Source: DASZHJ01 sp035581425
GTDB taxonomy: Bacteria; Pseudomonadota; Alphaproteobacteria; ATCC43930; CGMCC-115725
Reading direction: 5' to 3'
Assembly: GCA_035581425.1 (NCBI GenBank)
Contig: DATJVP010000187.1
Span: 1-23,988 of the forward strand
Length of the DNA: 23,988 nucleotides
Below the pieces are notes generated by a model. It was given only the letters and a program-made list of their open reading frames with translations, searched no databases and was not told where the DNA came from. Positions 1 through 8,150 of this stretch are shown here, in pieces; the first letter of the stretch is position 1; each line of letters starts with the position of its first letter. Made by a program: the position numbers and the translations under genes.

Positions 1-1
1 T

Positions 2-547
2 CACAAGCCAGCGGGGCTCGTGACGACACACCGCGACGAGAAGGGCCGGCCGACGGTCTTCGAGCGCTTGCCGCCGGAGTTGCCGCGGGTCGTCTCGGTG
101 GGTCGCCTCGACCTCACCTCCGAAGGCCTCCTGCTGCTCACAAACGACGGCGGCCTCGCACGCGAGCTCGAGCTGCCCGCGCGCGGCTGGATCAGGCGCT
201 ACCGCGTGCGAGTCCATGGCCCTCTCGACACCGCGGCGCTGGCAGAGCTCGAGGAGGGGATCACGCTCGACGGCGTCTCCTACGGCCCGATCCGGGCGAG
301 CCTCGAGCGCCAGCAGGGCAGCAATGCCTGGCTCGTCGTGGCATTGCAGGAGGGAAAGAACCGCGAGATCCGCAAGGTGATGGCGCATCTACGGCTCGAC
401 GTGACGCGGCTCATCCGCGTCGCCTACGGCCCGTTCCAGCTCGGCCATCTCTCGCGGGGCGCGGTCGAGGAAGTGCCGCGCCGCGTGCTGCGCGAGCAAT
501 TGGGTTCGGCGTTGCGAGCGAAAACACATGCGCATCGTCGCGGGTAA
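2..547 (+). CDS. rluB: rRNA pseudouridine synthase, RluB/RsuA family (5' end cut by window)
   Basis: Converts a specific uridine to pseudouridine in rRNA; the RluB/RluE/RluF/RsuA family acts in the cytoplasm on 23S or 16S rRNA. The open frame runs in from the window edge. The first visible residues read HKPAGLVTTHRDEKGRPTV, the typical segment just before the catalytic core, so the N-terminal S4 RNA-binding domain lies outside the window. The catalytic block GRLDLTSEGLLLLTNDG carries the active-site Asp. The later LQEGKNREIRKV and VTRLIRVAYG segments are standard for this subfamily. The GTG at 20 is internal and not the true start. The gene overlaps rsmD by 20 nt, which suggests co-expression of two rRNA-modifying enzymes. 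Family is certain; the choice of RluB over its close relatives is inference. Confidence 0.9.
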   Translation, partial: HKPAGLVTTHRDEKGRPTVFERLPPELPRVVSVGRLDLTSEGLLLLTNDGGLARELELPARGWIRRYRVRVHGPLDTAALAELEEGITLDGVSYGPIRASLERQQGSNAWLVVALQEGKNREIRKVMAHLRLDVTRLIRVAYGPFQLGHLSRGAVEEVPRRVLREQLGSALRAKTHAHRRG

Positions 548-1091
548 GCACCGCGGCCGCCGGCTCGCCGCGCCGCCGGGAAGTGCCGTCCGCCCGACTT
601 CCGAACGCGCACGCGAGGCGCTCTTCAATATCCTGGCACATGGCCGCTTCGGGCCGCGTCCCATATACGAGGATGCGCGCGTCCTCGATGCCTTCGCGGG
701 CACCGGCGCGTTTGGTCTCGAGGCTCTTTCGCGCGGCGCACGCTTCGCGACCTTCATCGAGAAGGATCGCGCGGCCCGCGACGCGCTCGCCGCCAACGTC
801 AAGGCACTTCGCGAGGACGCGCGCTGCCGCATCCTCGCTGCCGACGCCACTGCGCCCCCGCGCGCCGACGGTCCTTATGAGCTGGCCTTCCTCGACCCGC
901 CCTATCGCACCGACCTCGCAACTCCCGCGCTTACCGCTCTCGCCACGAGCGGCTGGTTCGCGCCCGCGGCGCTCGTCATCGTGGAGCAAGCCGCGCGCTC
1001 CGATCTTGCTCTCCCCGATGGATTCGAGCTGCTGGAGGAACGACGATACGGCGCGGGGCGGCTGGTATTCCTACGCTGCACTGTTCCTTGA
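528..1091 (+). CDS. rsmD: 16S rRNA (guanine966-N2)-methyltransferase RsmD
   Basis: SAM-dependent methylation of G966 in 16S rRNA during small-subunit assembly. The 187-residue protein has the usual family length. It opens with MRIVAGKHRGRRL and PTSERAREALFNIL, both conserved in RsmD. The SAM-binding motif I is VLDAFAGTGAFGLEALSRGA (about residues 47-66), and the catalytic N6/N2-type motif is LDPPY (about 123-127). The ATG at 528 lies inside the end of the pseudouridine synthase gene, so translation is probably coupled. The gene ends 43 bp before the convergent mutL stop codon, and that gap has no obvious terminator. Confidence 0.95.
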   Translation: MRIVAGKHRGRRLAAPPGSAVRPTSERAREALFNILAHGRFGPRPIYEDARVLDAFAGTGAFGLEALSRGARFATFIEKDRAARDALAANVKALREDARCRILAADATAPPRADGPYELAFLDPPYRTDLATPALTALATSGWFAPAALVIVEQAARSDLALPDGFELLEERRYGAGRLVFLRCTVP

Positions 1092-1134
1092 TGGCTCGTC
1101 GTGGTCGGATGCGAGAGTTCGGTCGCGACTGGAT

Positions 1135-2955
1135 TCATCGCCGCCCGAACAGCTTCTCGATGTCCGCGAGCTTTAGCTCCACGTAGGTGGGGCGACCGTG
1201 GTTGCATTGGCCGCTGTGGGGCGTCGCCTCCATTTGGCGCAGCAGCGCATCCATCTCCGCCTGGGTGAGGCGCCGCCCCGCGCGTACGCTCCCGTGGCAT
1301 GCGAGCGTGCCGCAGAACTCCTCGAGCCGCTCCTTGAGCGAGAAGGCGTCGCCGAGCTCCGAGAGCTCGTCCGCGAGATCGCGCACCAGGCCCTGTACGT
1401 CGATCTCGCCGAGAAGCGCGGGCGCCTCGCGCACCGCGACGGCGCCGGGGCCGAAGGGCTCGAGCACGAGGCCCAGCTCCGCAAGCTCAGCCGCTCGCTG
1501 CGTGAGACGCGCGACCGCGGGCTCCTCGAGCTCGACGATCTCCGGGATCAACAGGAGCTGGCGCGCGACGCCGCTCGCCGCCATCGCCTCCTTCATGCGC
1601 TCATAGACGAGACGCTCATGCGCCGCGTGCTGGTCGACAATCACGATACCATCGGCGGTCTGCGCGACGATGTAGGTCTCATGGAGCTGCGCCCGCGCGG
1701 CGCCGAGCGGATGAATGCCGGCTTCGGCCGTTGTCGGAGCCTCCGCGGGCGGCGCCATTGGACGCTCGAAGCCGGCGGCGAGATCGCGGTCGAGCGGCGC
1801 CTGGTAGGCCGCCGCTGTCTCCGCGAGCGCCCGCGGGACGCTGCTCGGCGGCGGCAAATAGAAGCGGTCATAGCGCTGCGGTGCGCTCCCGGGATGGAGC
1901 GCCGCTACCGCCGCCTCGGCCACGGTGGTGGCGGCGCGATGGCCTGCGGCGGAGAGCGCGTGCTTCAGGGCGCCGACGATGAGGCCACGCACGAGCGCCG
2001 CATCGCGAAAGCGCACCTCAGCCTTGGCCGGATGCACGTTCACGTCGACTTCGCTTCCGGGAAGATCGAGGAACAACACCACCATGGGATGGCGGTCGCG
2101 CGCGAGAAAATCTTGATAGGCGCCGCGCACCGCACCCAGCAGGAGCTTGTCACGCACGGGTCGCCCGTTGACGAAGAGATACTGGTCGCGCGCGGTGGCC
2201 CGATTCAGGGTCGGCAAGCCGATGAGACCGGTGAGCCGCACGCCCTCGCGCTCGGCATCGATCGGCAAGGCGTTGTCGGAGAAGCTGCGACCGAGCACCG
2301 CCGCAAGCCGCTCGCGCCGCGCGCGCAGCGCGTCGCCTCCGAGATCGGGCGCGAGCGCAGGCAGGCGGCGGAGCGCGCGGCCGTCCTCCGCGATGACGGT
2401 GAACGCGATTTCCGGATGCGCCATCGCCAGGCGCTCGACCACGTCCACCGCCTGGTCGCGTTCCGCGCGCGGCGTCTTCAGGAATTTGAGCCGCGCGGGT
2501 GTCGCGTAGAAGAGATCGCGGACCTCGACCCGTGTGCCCGCGGGATGCGCGGCAGGCTTGACCGGCCCCTTGGCACCACCCTCGACCTCGATCGACCAGG
2601 CTTCGGCGGCACCGCGCACGCGGCTCACGAGCGAGAGGCGGCTCACCGCGCCGATAGAGGGCAAGGCCTCGCCGCGGAATCCGAGCCAGCGGATCGCCAG
2701 GAGATCGTCCTCGGGAAGCTTCGAGGTACAGTGGCGCTCGACCGCGAGCGAAAGCTCCTCCGCACTCATGCCGGCGCCATCGTCGCTCACGACGACGAGG
2801 CTCTGGCCGCCATCATGCAGCACCACCTCGATCCGAGCGGCCCCGGCATCGATCGCGTTCTCGACGAGCTCCTTGACCGCAGCCGCGGGCCGCTCCACCA
2901 CTTCGCCCGCGGCGATGCGGTTCACCAGGACCGGCGGCAATTGGCGAAGGGTCAT
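1135..2955 (-). CDS. mutL: DNA mismatch repair protein MutL (endonuclease type)
   Basis: Couples mismatch recognition by MutS to strand removal. The 606-residue protein has an N-terminal GHKL ATPase: NRIAAGEVVERP at 12-23, the DDGAGM box near 58, GFRGEAL at 92-98 and the FVNGRPVRD segment near 261. The C-terminal dimer domain carries DQHA at 441-444 followed by E447 and E452, matching DQHA(X)2E(X)4E, the metal-binding endonuclease signature. Further C-terminal motifs are ACHGSVRAG (552-560) and CNHGRP (584-589), the latter having Asn where CPHGRP is usual. MutL of organisms without MutH nicks DNA itself, which fits here. The start codon overlaps the pgi stop as ATGA, so it is translated from the pgi message. 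Confidence 0.97.
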   Translation of the reverse strand: MTLRQLPPVLVNRIAAGEVVERPAAAVKELVENAIDAGAARIEVVLHDGGQSLVVVSDDGAGMSAEELSLAVERHCTSKLPEDDLLAIRWLGFRGEALPSIGAVSRLSLVSRVRGAAEAWSIEVEGGAKGPVKPAAHPAGTRVEVRDLFYATPARLKFLKTPRAERDQAVDVVERLAMAHPEIAFTVIAEDGRALRRLPALAPDLGGDALRARRERLAAVLGRSFSDNALPIDAEREGVRLTGLIGLPTLNRATARDQYLFVNGRPVRDKLLLGAVRGAYQDFLARDRHPMVVLFLDLPGSEVDVNVHPAKAEVRFRDAALVRGLIVGALKHALSAAGHRAATTVAEAAVAALHPGSAPQRYDRFYLPPPSSVPRALAETAAAYQAPLDRDLAAGFERPMAPPAEAPTTAEAGIHPLGAARAQLHETYIVAQTADGIVIVDQHAAHERLVYERMKEAMAASGVARQLLLIPEIVELEEPAVARLTQRAAELAELGLVLEPFGPGAVAVREAPALLGEIDVQGLVRDLADELSELGDAFSLKERLEEFCGTLACHGSVRAGRRLTQAEMDALLRQMEATPHSGQCNHGRPTYVELKLADIEKLFGRR

Positions 2956-4268
2956 GCCCGGAATTTTACGCCGCTCTGAGCCATTTCGCGAAGATGATGG
3001 CGCGCGAGGACCTTGCCCTGCTCGACCGCAGGCTGGCCGAAAGCCGGGACTCCCAGCAAATCCGCGGCAATCAGCGTCTCCAGGATGAAGTGCATGAAGA
3101 GCGCGCCGAGGCGCTCCTCGTCGAGCCGCTCCAGCCGGATCACCCGAGTCGGACGCCCGCGCTGCATCAACGACTCCGCCGTCGCCTGCTGCTCCGCCTC
3201 CAGGAGATCGCCCATGGTGCGGCCCGCGAGATAGTCGAGGGCCTCCGCGTCGAGATCGGGCATGCGATAGCCGTGTCCCAACCGGTCGAGCACGATCAGC
3301 GTGAAGGTCTTGTCCGCAGGTCCGTCGAGATAGAGCTGGAGCTGGCTGTGCTGATCGACGGTGCCGAGTGCGCGGATCGGCGTCGTGCCCTTGCCCTCCT
3401 TGCCGAGGCTCTCGGCCCAGAGCTGGCGATACCAGAGGCCGAAATGCGCGAGCCCATCGGCATAGGGCATGAGCACGGAGCTGCGCAGGCCACGTAGCTC
3501 CGCAAGGCCGACGCCGAGCGCCGCGCCGAGAGCAGGAGCCGCGGCACGCGCACCCTCGGCCTTGAGCGTCGCCTCGAGCGCGCCCTCGGCACCGCGCCGC
3601 AGTGCCGCGGCGTCGAGGCCCGCGATCATCGCCGGCAGCATGCCCACGTTGGAGAGCACCGAGAAGCGGCCACCGACCTCGGGGTCATGATCGACGATCC
3701 GCATCCGGTATTTCTCCGCGAGCGCGCGGAGTGGATTGGCGCTGGGCTCCGTCAGCACGAGGCATCGCTCGCCCAACCGAGTGCTGCCCGCGCTCTTGCC
3801 GAGCGCATCGAGGATCAGCATGAATTGCGTGAGTGTCTCCGGCGTGCCGCCGGATTTCGAGATCGCGATCGCGCCGGTGCGCGAGAAGTCGATCGCGTCC
3901 TGCAGCGCCTCGAAGGTCAGGGGATCGATGTTGTCGAGGAAATGCAGCCGCGGCGTCCCCTTGCGCGGACCGAAGCCGCGGTCCGCGAGGGCGTAGACGG
4001 TCTGCCCGCCGAGGCTCGAGCCGCCGGTGCCGAGGATCAGCACGTGCTCGAAGCGGCGGAACGCCTCGGCGATGGACGCGAGCGCGGAGAGATCGTCGCG
4101 TCGCGCGGGTATCGACAATAGTGGCTCGGACCCCTCCGCATGCTGCGCCCGCAGCCGCGCCAGCGGCGGGTCGGCGCGCGTCACCATCGCCGCCACCTCG
4201 CCCGCGCCGAGCCCGAGCCCACCGACCCGATCCAGCAGGCAACCGGATATGTCCTGACGATAAAGCAT
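2952..4268 (-). CDS. pgi: Glucose-6-phosphate isomerase
   Basis: Interconverts glucose-6-phosphate and fructose-6-phosphate in the cytosol. With the ATG at 4268 the protein is 438 residues, the short bacterial form rather than the ~550-residue E. coli type. A longer frame to 4409 exists but would overlap the upstream M16 gene and adds no family sequence. Visible signatures are the sugar-phosphate loop SKSGGTPET (138-146), DPEVGGRFSVLSNVG (195-209), WAESLGKEGKG around Glu287, VDQHSQLQL with His307, and AVEQGKVL with Lys419; Glu287, His307 and Lys419 correspond to known catalytic positions. It follows the M16 gene by 76 bp and overlaps mutL by 4 nt. Confidence 0.95.
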   Translation of the reverse strand: MLYRQDISGCLLDRVGGLGLGAGEVAAMVTRADPPLARLRAQHAEGSEPLLSIPARRDDLSALASIAEAFRRFEHVLILGTGGSSLGGQTVYALADRGFGPRKGTPRLHFLDNIDPLTFEALQDAIDFSRTGAIAISKSGGTPETLTQFMLILDALGKSAGSTRLGERCLVLTEPSANPLRALAEKYRMRIVDHDPEVGGRFSVLSNVGMLPAMIAGLDAAALRRGAEGALEATLKAEGARAAAPALGAALGVGLAELRGLRSSVLMPYADGLAHFGLWYRQLWAESLGKEGKGTTPIRALGTVDQHSQLQLYLDGPADKTFTLIVLDRLGHGYRMPDLDAEALDYLAGRTMGDLLEAEQQATAESLMQRGRPTRVIRLERLDEERLGALFMHFILETLIAADLLGVPAFGQPAVEQGKVLARHHLREMAQSGVKFRA

Positions 4269-4296
4269 TGAGAGTCCGCCGAGATTGGTGGAGAGC

Positions 4297-4330
4297 CCGC
4301 GCGGACGATCTTGGCACGAGTCCGGCGCGG
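4297..4330 (-). other. Inverted repeat between the second M16 gene and pgi
   Basis: Positions 4297-4306 pair with 4320-4330: a 10-bp GC-rich stem with one bulged base and a 13-nt loop. It lies in the 76-bp gap between the M16 stop (4345) and the pgi start (4268). No T-run follows on the minus strand, so it is not a textbook intrinsic terminator. It could be a weak terminator, an mRNA processing or stability element, or chance in GC-rich sequence. Confidence 0.35.
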
Positions 4331-4344
4331 ATTCGAGCCGCCGC

Positions 4345-5703
4345 TCAGCCCCCGTCCGGCGGCACCTCATGCGCTCCCAGCAGCGTGGGCGGATCGCCGA
4401 CGACGACAACCCGGAGCTTGTGCGCGTCGAGGACGCGCCGTGCCACGCGCCGAACGTCCTCGATCGTGACGCTTTGCAGGAGCTCCGCGCGGCGCGTCAT
4501 ATAGTCGATGCCGAGATTCTCCACCTGGAGCGAGACAAGAAGCGCGGCCAGCTTCTCCGTCGAGTCGAAGCCCGAAGCGAAGGAGCCGATCGAGTAGCTT
4601 TTCGCCGCCGCGAGTTCGGCCTCGCTCGGCCCTTCCTCGCCCATGCGCTGCCATTCCGCGCGGATCACGTCGATAGCCTCGCCGACGCGGTCGTTCCGGG
4701 TGGCGACCCGCCCGACGATCATGCCAGCGTGGCGCATCGCGTAGAGATCGCTGTAGACGCTGTAGGCAAGGCCGCGCTTGTCGCGCACCGCCGCCGAGAG
4801 GCGCGAATTGAGACCGGAGCCACCGAGGATCTCGTTCAGCAGCAGCGCCGCATACCAATCGGGATCGTCGCGCTTCAGCCCACGCTCGCCAAAGATGACG
4901 ACACTCTGCGGCACCGGCACCTTGACGAGAAAGTAGGCGCCCGCGTCGACGGCCGCCGTCTCTGGGATAATGTCGGGCGCGGAGCGCGCGGGAAGATCGC
5001 CAAAGGTGCGGTCGAGGAGCTCGCGCAGCTTCTCGGGCGTCACGTCCCCTACGACTCCGATCTTGAGCCGGTCGCGCCCGAAGTGCTCGGCGACGAAGCG
5101 TCGCATGTCGGCCGCATCGATCTTCGCGACCGTCGCCTGCGTCCCGCGGGTTCGGCGGCCGTAGGGCTGACCGGGAAAGGCGGTGCGCCAGAAGATGCGA
5201 CTGCCGATCGTCCCGGGGTCTTGGGCGGCATCCTGCAGCTCCGATACAAGCTCCGCACGCACGCGCTCGATCGCATCGGCATCGAAGCGCGGGCGGGTAA
5301 GCGCGAGATGCAGCAGATCGAAGGCTGCATCCGCGTTGGCCGCTAGCATGCGCATGGAGCCCGAGGTCGCATCGACGTCGGCGTTGAAGCTAAGCCGGAT
5401 CGAAAGATCCTCGAGCCGCGCCTTGTATGCCTCGCTGTCGAGATCTCCGGCGCCTTCGTCGAGCAATCCCGTCGTGAAATAGGCCAAACCCTCTTTGCCC
5501 GGGGGATCGAGGCCGGCTCCGTTCCCGAAGGCGAATTTGATCGCGATGAGCGGAAGGCTGTGATCCTCGACGAGCCAGGCTTCCACGCCACCCGCGCTCT
5601 TGACGGGCGTAACGGTGACCGCGGCGGCCGGGAGCGCCCTTAGGAGGAGCACGAATAGAAACGCAGCCGCGACGAGCGTATAGCGGCGTGCTCCCGCCCT
5701 CAT
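4345..5703 (-). CDS. M16-family peptidase homologue lacking the zinc motif (regulatory partner subunit)
   Basis: A 452-residue exported member of the M16 (pitrilysin/processing-peptidase) family. The N-terminus has two Arg-rich turns and a hydrophobic stretch (about residues 9-28) ending PAAA, a plausible signal peptide. Where active M16 proteins have HxxEH, this one reads LAYFTTGLLDEG (73-84), so it cannot bind catalytic zinc. The conserved C-terminal substrate-binding segment SAAVRDKRGLAYSVYSDL is kept. M16 proteins often work as pairs, one catalytic and one inactive chain carrying the Arg/Tyr substrate-binding residues, as in mitochondrial processing peptidase and bacterial heterodimers. 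The gene overlaps the active M16 gene by ATGA, supporting a complex. Substrate is unknown; periplasmic location is inferred. Confidence 0.92.
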   Translation of the reverse strand: MRAGARRYTLVAAAFLFVLLLRALPAAAVTVTPVKSAGGVEAWLVEDHSLPLIAIKFAFGNGAGLDPPGKEGLAYFTTGLLDEGAGDLDSEAYKARLEDLSIRLSFNADVDATSGSMRMLAANADAAFDLLHLALTRPRFDADAIERVRAELVSELQDAAQDPGTIGSRIFWRTAFPGQPYGRRTRGTQATVAKIDAADMRRFVAEHFGRDRLKIGVVGDVTPEKLRELLDRTFGDLPARSAPDIIPETAAVDAGAYFLVKVPVPQSVVIFGERGLKRDDPDWYAALLLNEILGGSGLNSRLSAAVRDKRGLAYSVYSDLYAMRHAGMIVGRVATRNDRVGEAIDVIRAEWQRMGEEGPSEAELAAAKSYSIGSFASGFDSTEKLAALLVSLQVENLGIDYMTRRAELLQSVTIEDVRRVARRVLDAHKLRVVVVGDPPTLLGAHEVPPDGG

Positions 5704-7028
5704 GAGCGCTTCTCCGGCAGCAGCACGGCCGTTACGGCGGTGCTGTCCGTAATGACGTCGCGGGCGAGCTTCAAGATCTCCTCTGGCGTCACGGTGCCGA
5801 TGCGGTCGGGCCAGGCCTCAACCTCCGCGAGCGTCCGGCCGGAGGCGAGTGAGGCGCCGATGATGCGCGCCGGCGCCATCAAGCTGTCGCGGTCGTAGAT
5901 CGCGCCTTCCTGGAGCCGGCGCTTCACTCGAGCTACCTCGTCGGCGGAGGCACCGTCGCGCAGGAGGACCGCGACCTCCGCCGCGACGGCGACCTCGAGC
6001 GCTCCGATGTCGACGCCCTCGCGTGGCTCAGCATAGATCGAGAAGGAGCCGGCGTTGCGCTCCCCGGAATAGTCGGCACCGACGGAGGTCGCGAGCTTCT
6101 TGTCGAGGACCAGCCGCTTGTAGAGCCGCGATGTTTCCCCACCGCCCAGGAGTTCCGCGAGCACCGTCGCGACATCCGCCGGCCTTCCAGCCTGCTCGAT
6201 GAAGGTGGGCGCGAGATAGCTGCGGCTCCAATAGGGATTGGCGGCGCGTGGGCTCGTCATCTCGAGCCGCGTCGAGGCGACCTTCGGGGGTTCCGTCAGC
6301 GCCGGATGCTCCGGCACGGGCTTCGCGGGGACGGGCCCGTAATATTTCTCCGCGAGCTCGCGCACCCGCTCCACTGTCACGTCCCCGGAGATCACGACCA
6401 CGGCGTTATTGGGGGCGTACCAAGTCTGATAGAAACTCCGCGCGTCATCCGCACCGAGGCCGCGCATCTCGTGCTGCCAGCCGATGGTGGGCAGCCGGTA
6501 ATGGCTGTTGAGGAAGAGCACGGCATCGATCTGCTCGGCAAGCAGGGAGCCGGGCACGTTGTCGATCCGCGTCCGACGCTCCTCGATGATGACCTCGCGC
6601 TCGGTCTTGACCTGCTCTTCCGTGATGAGGAGATCGTGCATGCGCTCGGCCTCGAGGCGCATCACGAGCTCGAGGCGGTCGGAAGCGACGGTCTGGTAAT
6701 AGGCGGTGTAGTCCTCGGTAGTGAAGGCGTTGTCGCGCCCGCCATTCTCGGCAATCGTGCGCGAGAAGGCACCGGGCGGCATCGCCTTGCTGCCGCGGAA
6801 CATCAGGTGCTCGACGAAATGCGCGATCCCCGATTTGCCCGGCGCCTCGTCGGCGGCGCCGGCCTTGTACCAGACCATCTGTGCGATCGCGGGTGTGCGG
6901 TGCGAGGGCACGACCACGACCTGGAGGCCGTTCGCGAGCGTGAAGCTCTCGGCGTTGAATTGCCCCGCTTCGGCCGGCACTACACCAACGAGCAGACCCG
7001 CGATCACAATCGGGCCAAGGATGCGCAA
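5700..7028 (-). CDS. M16-family zinc peptidase (active subunit), exported
   Basis: A 442-residue zinc metallopeptidase of the M16B type. The N-terminal hydrophobic segment (about 4-20, ending AEA) looks like a signal peptide, placing it in the periplasm. HFVEH at 70-74 is the inverted zinc motif HxxEH (His70, Glu73, His74), and the third ligand should be a Glu in EREVIIEE near 143-150. The segments NAFTTEDYTAYYQTV and NNAVVVISGDV are also typical. No ATG is available near the 5' end. The chosen TTG at 7028 is the only start that gives a full signal peptide; a GAGG overlapping the bamF stop lies 11 nt upstream, which is a long spacing. A GTG seven codons later is an alternative. The inactive partner gene follows with a 4-nt overlap. 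Confidence 0.93.
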   Translation of the reverse strand: MRILGPIVIAGLLVGVVPAEAGQFNAESFTLANGLQVVVVPSHRTPAIAQMVWYKAGAADEAPGKSGIAHFVEHLMFRGSKAMPPGAFSRTIAENGGRDNAFTTEDYTAYYQTVASDRLELVMRLEAERMHDLLITEEQVKTEREVIIEERRTRIDNVPGSLLAEQIDAVLFLNSHYRLPTIGWQHEMRGLGADDARSFYQTWYAPNNAVVVISGDVTVERVRELAEKYYGPVPAKPVPEHPALTEPPKVASTRLEMTSPRAANPYWSRSYLAPTFIEQAGRPADVATVLAELLGGGETSRLYKRLVLDKKLATSVGADYSGERNAGSFSIYAEPREGVDIGALEVAVAAEVAVLLRDGASADEVARVKRRLQEGAIYDRDSLMAPARIIGASLASGRTLAEVEAWPDRIGTVTPEEILKLARDVITDSTAVTAVLLPEKRS

Positions 7029-7041
7029 GGCGATCGCGGCC

Positions 7042-7644
7042 TCAGAACAGGTTGAAGACGGAGGTGCTCTTCTTGCGCTCGATCGTCGGTGCCTGCTGGT
7101 CCGACGGCGCGGCGACCGTCGTGTCCGGCGAGACGGGCTTTCCGTTCGCTTGCGCCGCCTTGAGGCGCTCGGCTTCCTTCGCGGGATCGATCACCTGATT
7201 GGTGGGCGGCGGTCCCGAGCTTTGCCAGAACAGGAGCTTGTCCACGAAGCCTTTCTCATCGCCGGGCGAGCCCGAGGCCTCGTCGGTCACGCGCTGGCGG
7301 ATGCTGGGATCGGCATCGGTGGCACCCGCCTCGCGCAGCAGCACCCCTTCGCCGGGGCTACGCTCTCCGGCGGCCGGCGGCAACGTCGCCTGCTGATCCC
7401 CGGAGCGGAAGACCGCGTTTCGCGCCGCGTCGGGCGCGGAGACTTCCTGCGTCGGCGGCGCGCCCGGCCGCGGCGGGCGCAGCGTAAATTCCGGGGGTAT
7501 CGCCAACGGCGCCCGCGACACCACCGCGAACTCGTCGGGGACGACCCGCTCCATTCCGATCGCGCGCTTGAAATCGGTGCAGCCTCCGAGCGACACCATC
7601 AGCGCCGCAGCGGCCAGGATCGCTCCCGTAAAACGTGTACCCAA
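7042..7644 (-). CDS. bamF: DUF3035 lipoprotein, BamF-like outer-membrane assembly subunit
   Basis: A 200-residue lipoprotein. Signal peptide residues 1-21 end in a lipobox LGGC with Cys22 as the lipidated residue. The segment VPDEFAVVSRAPLAIPPEFTL, followed by a Pro-rich stretch, is the hallmark of DUF3035 proteins. In Caulobacter a protein of this family was identified as BamF, an accessory subunit of the outer-membrane protein assembly machine; transferring that name here is inference. The only usable start is a TTG at 7644, with GAGG six bases upstream. The frame has a stop ten codons before it and no ATG or GTG between. It lies 26 nt after lspA, whose product processes lipoproteins of exactly this kind, and 13 nt before the M16 gene. 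Confidence 0.85.
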   Translation of the reverse strand: MGTRFTGAILAAAALMVSLGGCTDFKRAIGMERVVPDEFAVVSRAPLAIPPEFTLRPPRPGAPPTQEVSAPDAARNAVFRSGDQQATLPPAAGERSPGEGVLLREAGATDADPSIRQRVTDEASGSPGDEKGFVDKLLFWQSSGPPPTNQVIDPAKEAERLKAAQANGKPVSPDTTVAAPSDQQAPTIERKKSTSVFNLF

Positions 7645-7670
7645 AGTCGCCTCGTCTGCCTTGCCCGCTC

Positions 7671-8150
7671 CTACTTACGGCTTTCCCTCCGGCTGAGCAA
7701 GCCGTCAATGAGCAGGAGTCCCACCCCGACGGTGATCGCGGAATCCGCGAGGTTGAATGCCGGAAAATGCCATTCGCCCCAATGGAAATCGAGGAAATCC
7801 GTGACCCCGCCGAAGCGCAGGCGGTCGATCACGTTGCCGACGGCGCCGCCGGAAACGAGGCCGGTGGCGGCGGCGACAAGCGCGCTCCGCGTGCGCCAGA
7901 GCCAGACGAAGAGGCCCAGCACCACCACTCCTGCGACGACCGAGAGCAAGATTGAATTCACGGCGGAGTCGCCGTTGAAAAGCCCGAAGCTGACGCCGCG
8001 GTTTCGTACCAGCACCAGATCGAAGAACGGGGCGATGGACTGAACCGCATGCCGCTCGGGATCTCCGAGATAGGAGACGATCCAGCTCTTGCTGAGCTGG
8101 TCGCCTGCTACGACGGCAGCGAAGAGCGCGATGCCAAGGCCGCGGATCAC
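7671..8150 (-). CDS. lspA: Lipoprotein signal peptidase (signal peptidase II)
   Basis: An inner-membrane aspartyl protease that removes signal peptides from diacylglyceryl-modified prolipoproteins. With a GTG start at 8150 it has 159 residues, the usual family length, and forms a GTGA overlap with the ileS stop; the longer open frame to 8258 only reads through ileS in another frame. Four hydrophobic segments are visible (about 3-15, 63-84, 90-107, 134-152). Conserved parts are DQLSKSW (17-23), VRNRGVSFGLF (48-58), GAVGNVIDRL and the pair VTDFLDF/FNLADSA. The catalytic aspartates should be Asp118 and Asp136. ileS-lspA adjacency is widespread in proteobacteria. Confidence 0.96.
   Translation of the reverse strand: MIRGLGIALFAAVVAGDQLSKSWIVSYLGDPERHAVQSIAPFFDLVLVRNRGVSFGLFNGDSAVNSILLSVVAGVVVLGLFVWLWRTRSALVAAATGLVSGGAVGNVIDRLRFGGVTDFLDFHWGEWHFPAFNLADSAITVGVGLLLIDGLLSRRESRK

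Noticed and set aside
1198..2979. 593-codon open frame on the + strand
   Set aside because: It is fully antisense to mutL, which has all its motifs. Long antisense frames are expected in GC-rich DNA, and the translation resembles no protein.
4269..4409. Upstream start for pgi
   Set aside because: The extension overlaps the M16 gene, contains no isomerase sequence and skips the natural start at 4268.
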